From positions 1-17,067 of the forward strand of contig JALXER010000229.1 of assembly GCA_027069385.1 (NCBI GenBank): 17,067 nt of DNA, read 5' to 3'. Below are positions 13,052 to 17,067 of this stretch, in pieces. This stretch comes from Paracoccaceae bacterium (GTDB lineage: Bacteria; Pseudomonadota; Alphaproteobacteria; Rhodobacterales; Rhodobacteraceae). Below the pieces are notes generated by a model, which was given only the letters and a program-made list of their open reading frames with translations, was not told where the DNA came from and did not search any database. Positions within the stretch are counted from its first letter, which is position 1. Each line of letters begins with the position of its first letter. A program made the position numbers and the translations under genes.

Positions 13052-14200
13052 ACCGCCCTGTCGGGGAAGGCCGAATAGCGGGCGCAGGGGGCCGAGGTTG
13101 CGGATGATCAGGTGATAGGTGGCGAAGCTCAGCAAAAAGGTACCAAGGGTCACGCCGAGCAGCTTGGCACCCACGGGCCAGTCCAGCGGCACCACCAGAT
13201 AAACCAGTGTCAGGGCAAGGGTTTGGTGGATGATATAAAGCGGATAGACCGCCGTAGCCAGATAGCGTTTCAGGCCTGAATCCCGGTTCAGTACCTGCAC
13301 AAACAGCCCGACCAGCGTCAGAATTGCGAACCAAGCAATCGGGCTGCGCAGCATGTCGTCATAGGGCAGGCTCCAGTCGCCAAACCCAAAGTCGAAATTG
13401 TCGGAATCCTTGCGCAACAGCAAAACCAGCGTCAGCCCCAGCCAGATCGCGCCGCTGAACCAGACAAAACGCTTGGCGGTCGCGGCAAAGCGGGGCAGGT
13501 GCGGCGCGCTCAGAAAACCGATCGTGAACCAGGTCGCCATTTGCGCCAGCCAGCCCCAGTCGCCCAGCAGCGCCAGCGAGGCACCCGGCCACATCCGGCC
13601 AGCGGTGTTTTCCACCAGCAAAGGCAGTGCCACCACCGCCAACAGGCTGGGGCCGCCACAAACCCTTGCCCAGAACGCCGACAACCGGTGCAGCCGTCCG
13701 CGCACATAGGGGTAAATCAGCGGGATCAGCATCAGCGACATAGCCAGCAGATAGGCCAGATACCAAAGGTGGTGCCACGATATATTCCCCTCGGGATAGG
13801 TGCCTTGGGCAAAGGCCGGTCCGAACAGCCATGCCGGATAGCCCAGATCGGTCTGGCCGTAAAACCGCCGTTCCAGCCAGACTTGCGGCGGAACGATAAC
13901 CAGCATGGAAAACCCCAGCGGCAGCAGCACCTTGACCAGCCGGTTACGCACAAACCCGCCAAGGCTGCGGCGCTTCATCACGAACCAGGACCCGATGCCC
14001 GAAATGAAAAACAGCAGCGGCAGGCGCCATTGTGCCATCGCATCCATGGCCGCGCGCAGCACCCAGGAGCCTTGCGGGTTGCTGATATGCCAGGGGTCCT
14101 CAGGAAAGAACGCGCGCGAGCCGTGATACAGGATCAGTAGCATGAACGCGCTAATACGCAGCCAGTCGATATAGTGATGCCGAGGGGCCTTTGACTGCAT
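13043..14200 (-). CDS. Acyltransferase-3 family integral membrane protein
   Basis: A 385-residue polytopic protein with about ten hydrophobic segments over its whole length. The N-terminus R7-H-H-Y10-I-D12-W-L-R15 and H26 in LILYHG match the conserved Arg and His of acyltransferase-3 (OafA/OpgC-like) proteins, which transfer acyl groups to sugars of glycans or lipids in the inner membrane. LPLLFFISG follows at about residues 60-68. It starts at the ATG at 14200, only 3 nt after the stop of the ThiE-like gene, so the two are co-transcribed. The acceptor is unknown. The last codon and stop lie in the right hairpin of the repeat element, so the C-terminus may have been altered by insertion. Confidence 0.88.
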   Translation of the reverse strand: MQSKAPRHHYIDWLRISAFMLLILYHGSRAFFPEDPWHISNPQGSWVLRAAMDAMAQWRLPLLFFISGIGSWFVMKRRSLGGFVRNRLVKVLLPLGFSMLVIVPPQVWLERRFYGQTDLGYPAWLFGPAFAQGTYPEGNISWHHLWYLAYLLAMSLMLIPLIYPYVRGRLHRLSAFWARVCGGPSLLAVVALPLLVENTAGRMWPGASLALLGDWGWLAQMATWFTIGFLSAPHLPRFAATAKRFVWFSGAIWLGLTLVLLLRKDSDNFDFGFGDWSLPYDDMLRSPIAWFAILTLVGLFVQVLNRDSGLKRYLATAVYPLYIIHQTLALTLVYLVVPLDWPVGAKLLGVTLGTFLLSFATYHLIIRNLGPLRPLFGLPRQGGRL

Positions 14201-14203
14201 GGG

Positions 14204-14827
14204 TCAGGTCAGCCTTGCCAGCATCGCGTGCAGACGCGCGACCGGATCATCACAGGACCAGATCTCATCCCCAAGGGTGACAAAATCGGTGATCGGAGCA
14301 AGGGCGGTCAGCAGGTCGTCATCCAGATTGCCCTCGGCGACGATAGGCACCTCGATCATCTCGGACCACCACTGGAACAGGTCGAGCGGCGCGGTTTTAC
14401 CGTCACCGGTCAGGCCGCTATCGGCCATCGGCCCGAAGGAAACATAGTCGGCTCCGATTTCGGCGGCGGTCATGCCGGCATGGCGTGAGGCTCCGCAAAA
14501 ACAGCCCACAATCGCGTCGTTGCCCAGAGCCTTGCGCGCCTCGCGCAGTGCGGTGCTGCCGGTGCTCAGGTGAACGCCGTCCAGCCCGTGCGCCAGTGCC
14601 ATGCGGTAATGGTCGTCAATCACGATAGGCACGTCGCGCTGGTGGGCGATTTCGCGCAACTGGTCGGCGGCGCGCACCAGTGCGGTTTCGTCGGCACCGG
14701 CCAGCGACAGGCGCAGGCAGGCGACGGGGGCGCTGTCCAGCACCCGTGCCAGTTGGTCGCCAAACACCCCGAGGTCAAAGGCGCGGGGCGTGGCAAGATA
14801 AAGCTGGGCAGTGTCGGGCTGGGCCAT
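14204..14827 (-). CDS. ThiE/TenI-like (thiamine phosphate synthase family) protein, divergent
   Basis: A 207-residue TIM-barrel protein of the thiamine phosphate synthase superfamily, with AAGGA 8 nt before its ATG. Family features are VIDDHYRMALAHGLDGVHLS (near 70-90), DAIVGCFCGASRHAG, GADYVSFGPMADSGLTGDGK and VPIVAEGNL. Several substrate residues of true ThiE seem changed: the Q-x-R-x-K strand reads CLRLS, the N-D-R motif reads DDH, and the A-I-G-G motif reads AEGN. It may therefore not make thiamine phosphate. Annotation pipelines usually still call it thiamine phosphate synthase. No thi genes are nearby. It sits after the Buf-like genes with a 104-nt gap and is directly followed by the acyltransferase gene. 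Confidence 0.8.
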   Translation of the reverse strand: MAQPDTAQLYLATPRAFDLGVFGDQLARVLDSAPVACLRLSLAGADETALVRAADQLREIAHQRDVPIVIDDHYRMALAHGLDGVHLSTGSTALREARKALGNDAIVGCFCGASRHAGMTAAEIGADYVSFGPMADSGLTGDGKTAPLDLFQWWSEMIEVPIVAEGNLDDDLLTALAPITDFVTLGDEIWSCDDPVARLHAMLARLT

Positions 14828-14841
14828 GGGCGGCTTCCTTG

Positions 14842-14887
14842 TTGAATCGGGGTTAATGGCGGTTTACCCCGCCACGCCCCGATTCAA
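14842..14887 (-). promoter_or_regulatory. Long two-tier hairpin just before the ThiE-like gene
   Basis: TTGAATCGGGG (14842-14852) pairs perfectly with CCCCGATTCAA (14877-14887). Nested inside, TGGCGG (14857-14862) pairs with CCGCCA (14869-14874). On the minus strand the structure ends just upstream of the AAGGA ribosome binding site of the ThiE-like gene. It could be a leader regulating translation or a 3' structure of the DoxX transcript. The core motifs of the TPP riboswitch are not present. Confidence 0.5.
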
Positions 14888-14919
14888 AAGCAAAACTTGC
14901 GTCCGGTAGCCCTTGGGCA

Positions 14920-14933
14920 AGGGTCAGGACCCT
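14920..14933. repeat. Palindrome over the DoxX stop codon
   Basis: AGGGTC (14920-14925) and GACCCT (14928-14933) are perfect arms around AG. They overlap the TAG stop of the DoxX gene (14932-14934). A second small dyad, CCCTTG/CAAGGG, lies just downstream on the minus strand. There is no T-run on the gene's strand, so a terminator role is uncertain. Confidence 0.35.
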
Positions 14934-15468
14934 ATTTTAGCCGGATCAGCCGGTCGAGTGACAGCGGCCCCGCACCTTTCAGTACCAACGTCACCAGCAC
15001 CACCAGCCAGAACAACCGCTGGTCCATGATTTTACTGTCCGCGATAGGCTCGAACCACGCGCCGATGGTAACCGGATCGGCCATATGGCCGGTAATATCG
15101 ACCAGCGTCAGCACCGCGACAAAGCCGATCATGCCGATCGAGGCCAGACGGGTGAACAGGCCAAGCACGATCAGCGCGGGCAGGATGAATTCGGCATAGG
15201 TGCCCGCGGCAACCATCAGATGGTCGAACCAGTCGAGCAACGCCGGATCATAACCCACCGATTCATACTTGACCGGCAAAATCTGCGCATAGGCCCCGAA
15301 GCTGAAGCTGAATAACCCGCCGTCGAGCTTGGTCATGGCCGAATGCCAGAAATACATCAGCAATGTAGCGCCAAAGGTGAACCGCGCCAGCGTCGGCAGC
15401 AGCCAGCCTTTGGTGGCCTCGTCAAGGTTGGCAAAGACACCATTGTGAAATCTTAGCAGCATATTCAT
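14932..15468 (-). CDS. DoxX-family membrane protein (BufD/HvfX-like)
   Basis: A 178-residue protein with about four hydrophobic segments: residues 25-42, 85-105, 108-125 and 150-165. Recognisable DoxX features are FTFGATLLMYFWHSAMTKLDG near the N-terminus and AEFILPALIVLGLFTRLASIGM in the middle. It starts at the ATG at 15468, 3 nt after the stop of the DUF2063 gene; an ATG two codons later is possible. As third gene after DUF692 and DUF2063 genes it fits the DoxX partner (BufD or HvfX) of bufferin/HvfABCX-type operons. Its biochemical role is not established. Confidence 0.85.
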   Translation of the reverse strand: MNMLLRFHNGVFANLDEATKGWLLPTLARFTFGATLLMYFWHSAMTKLDGGLFSFSFGAYAQILPVKYESVGYDPALLDWFDHLMVAAGTYAEFILPALIVLGLFTRLASIGMIGFVAVLTLVDITGHMADPVTIGAWFEPIADSKIMDQRLFWLVVLVTLVLKGAGPLSLDRLIRLK

Positions 15469-15471
15469 GGG

Positions 15472-16221
15472 TCAGGCCCCTTTTATGGTTGTTTTGATCA
15501 GGATTCGGGCGGACAGGATGCCGCCGATGTTTTCGGTCAGGTCAAAGCCCGGAATTTCGGCGCAGGCAGTCGCGGCTGCGGCCAGCGTTTCGCCGCTTTG
15601 CAGCAGGGTCAGGAACGTGGCGGCACCGGCAGGCAAGGCGCGCATGGCAAGATGCGCATCGGGGCGGGCGATCAGCACATCCTGTCCGGTGGTCGGGATT
15701 TCAAGATCATCCTCGCCGCTGTTTTTCCGCCAGATCGACAGGATCGGATAGGTCGAGGTCACCACATGCATGCTCGGGTGCAGGGTCAGGCGGGCATCGG
15801 CCATTTGTTCGGGGGAAAGCACCGACAGCACCGCCCCATCGATCGGGTCGGCATCGGCGGCATGATAGGCCTGACGGCGCGCCCGTTCCAGACGGGCGAT
15901 ATCGGGCAGATAGGGCAGGGTGGCCACGGGGGGAAAGCCGGTCAGAAACTCGGGGAAGTGCTGGCCAAAGGCAAACATCATCGGGCTGGTTGGCGGATGC
16001 GCGCGCACATAAACCCCTGACATAGCGGTGAAAAACTTGTCTCCGACCAGTTTTTGCACCACCGGATAGCCCGCGCCCAGTGCTTCGGTCAGCGAATGCA
16101 CCACGTTGTTGCGATACACGTCAAACCGCTTGCCGGCCGGTCGGCCCTGCGGGTCGGTCACGCCTGCGGGCACCGGTTGGTCCGGGTCCAGCAGCGCCTT
16201 GGCGAATTCGGGCTGTTTCAT
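15472..16221 (-). CDS. DUF2063-type MNIO partner protein (BufC/HvfC-like)
   Basis: A 249-residue soluble protein. The start at 16221 is fixed by the ATGA overlap with the upstream MNIO gene; an upstream in-frame start would lie inside that gene. The N-terminal domain, residues 1-95, carries the family pattern: VYRNNVVHSLTEALGAGYPVVQKLVGDKFF and AFGQHFPEFL. These are typical of the HvfC/BufC N-terminal domain (DUF2063, once called a DNA-binding domain). The C-terminal part has a winged-helix-like or RRE-like look that I cannot prove. Such proteins are thought to bring the precursor peptide to the MNIO enzyme. Neighbours on both sides support the assignment. Confidence 0.88.
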   Translation of the reverse strand: MKQPEFAKALLDPDQPVPAGVTDPQGRPAGKRFDVYRNNVVHSLTEALGAGYPVVQKLVGDKFFTAMSGVYVRAHPPTSPMMFAFGQHFPEFLTGFPPVATLPYLPDIARLERARRQAYHAADADPIDGAVLSVLSPEQMADARLTLHPSMHVVTSTYPILSIWRKNSGEDDLEIPTTGQDVLIARPDAHLAMRALPAGAATFLTLLQSGETLAAAATACAEIPGFDLTENIGGILSARILIKTTIKGA

Positions 16222-17060
16222 CGGGCTGCATCCAGATAGCGGGTGGCGCGGGCGGCCTCGGATTCGAGCACCTCCCACACCGGAATATCGTTGTCCCACT
16301 CGATCAGGACCGGCAGCGGCCCCGAGCGTGCCAGCAGCCGTTCCAGCAGGGTCCAGACCGGATCAACCACCGGATTGTTGTGGGAATCGATCAGCAGGGT
16401 TGCGCCGTAATCGTCGCTGTCCACCGCATGGCCGCCCAGATGGATTTCGCCGATATGCTCGACCGGAAACGCATCGATATAGGCCTCGGGAGAGGTTTGC
16501 TGGTTGGTGCCCGACACAAACACGTTGTTGACATCCAGCAGCAGCCCGCAACCGGTGCGCGCCACTACCTCGTTCAGAAAGCTGATCTCGTCCATGGTGG
16601 TTTCGGTAAAGCTGACATAGACCGACGGGTTTTCCAGCAGCATTTGCCGGCCAAGGGTGTTTTGCACCTCGTCGATATGCTCGGCCACGCGGGTGACGCT
16701 GGCGGCGTTATAGGGGGCGGGCAGCAGGTCGTTGAAAAAGGCTCCGTCATGGGTTGACCAGGCCAGATGTTCGGAAAAAAGGGCAGGGTTGAGCCAGTCA
16801 ACCAGGTGTCTGAGCCGTGCCAGATGGGCCTTGTCCAGCGGCGCGTCGCCGCCAATCGACAGGCCGACCCCGTGACAAGATATCGGAAACCGCCTGGCCA
16901 GTTCGCGCAGTTGCGCCAGGGGCGGCCCACCGGCCCCCATATAGTTTTCGGCATGGATTTCCAGCCATTTGACCGCACCCGGATTGGTGCGAATATCGTC
17001 AAGATGCCGGGGCTTGTAGCCAACACCGGCGGCCGCGGGAATAGTGGGATGGGGGGACAT
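16218..17060 (-). CDS. MNIO (DUF692) multinuclear non-heme iron oxidase, BufB-like
   Basis: A 280-residue TIM-barrel enzyme of the DUF692/MNIO family, which modifies Cys residues of ribosomally made peptides. Candidate metal ligands are conserved in order: H63 (CHGVGLSIGG), E97-H98 (SEHLAW), E143 (LENPS), D176-x-N178 (LDVNNV), H207 and H211 (HLGGH), D225-x-H227 and E254 (IEWDN). Start ATG at 17060 with only 7 nt of sequence left before the window edge, so the ribosome binding site cannot be judged. It overlaps the DUF2063 gene by 4 nt. In bufferin-type operons a small Cys-containing precursor with a signal peptide is encoded immediately upstream. Here that would lie beyond 17067. Confidence 0.93.
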   Translation of the reverse strand: MSPHPTIPAAAGVGYKPRHLDDIRTNPGAVKWLEIHAENYMGAGGPPLAQLRELARRFPISCHGVGLSIGGDAPLDKAHLARLRHLVDWLNPALFSEHLAWSTHDGAFFNDLLPAPYNAASVTRVAEHIDEVQNTLGRQMLLENPSVYVSFTETTMDEISFLNEVVARTGCGLLLDVNNVFVSGTNQQTSPEAYIDAFPVEHIGEIHLGGHAVDSDDYGATLLIDSHNNPVVDPVWTLLERLLARSGPLPVLIEWDNDIPVWEVLESEAARATRYLDAAR

Positions 17061-17067
17061 GGGGTTC

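Noticed and set aside
13499..14140. 213-codon plus-strand frame opposite the acyltransferase gene
   Set aside because: Gln/Arg/His-rich mirror of a hydrophobic membrane protein; no family features.
14828..14931. TPP riboswitch before the ThiE-like gene
   Set aside because: The gap forms hairpins but lacks the conserved CTGAGA and related core motifs.
1..17067. tRNA, rRNA, CRISPR arrays, transposases or phage genes
   Set aside because: Looked for typical motifs and gene types on both strands and saw none.

Overview
The window looks like chromosomal DNA of an alphaproteobacterium. The best guess is a Rhodobacterales/Roseobacter-type organism, from the fairly high G+C, tightly packed genes, a class I PHA synthase, a PDH-type lipoamide dehydrogenase followed by a small lipoprotein, and a degenerate ThiE-like protein of a kind I associate with that order. 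No genus can be named from the sequence alone. I saw no rRNA, tRNA, CRISPR array or transposase gene.

Left part (1-5049), central metabolism: a truncated outer-membrane beta-barrel gene (minus), lipoamide dehydrogenase (plus), a small lipoprotein (minus), class I PHA synthase phaC (plus) and a small membrane-anchored protein (minus) whose stop codon interlocks with that of phaC.

Middle part (5111-12723), an apparently complete protocatechuate 4,5-cleavage (meta) pathway. The plus operon reads galB-type 4-oxalomesaconate hydratase, ligK aldolase, ligU/galD tautomerase, ligI PDC lactonase, ligA and ligB (the two dioxygenase subunits), with overlaps or gaps of at most 9 nt. Divergent from it are a 6PGDH/DUF1932-type dehydrogenase of unknown role, then ligC (CHMS dehydrogenase), galE and the small membrane protein. 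Order of reactions: protocatechuate to CHMS (LigAB), to 2-pyrone-4,6-dicarboxylate (LigC), to 4-oxalomesaconate (LigI), keto/enol isomerisation (LigU), hydration (GalB), cleavage to pyruvate and oxaloacetate (LigK). No regulator or transporter gene for the pathway is present. A dyad in the 80-bp divergent gap is a candidate operator.

Between ligB and the next gene (12724-13042) lies a highly structured 257-bp element, 12795-13051. It has 56-bp terminal inverted repeats: an outer 26-nt hairpin followed by a perfect 30-bp repeat. The only differences between the two ends are five base pairs in the hairpins, every one compensated. Its centre is a string of smaller hairpins. It is the most unusual structure in the window.

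Right part (13043-17060, all minus): in transcription order an MNIO/DUF692 enzyme (BufB-like), a DUF2063 partner (BufC-like), a DoxX membrane protein (BufD-like), a ThiE-like protein and an acyltransferase-3 membrane protein. The first three form the core of a bufferin/HvfABCX-type RiPP operon. The precursor peptide gene would be expected just past the right edge of the window and is not visible.
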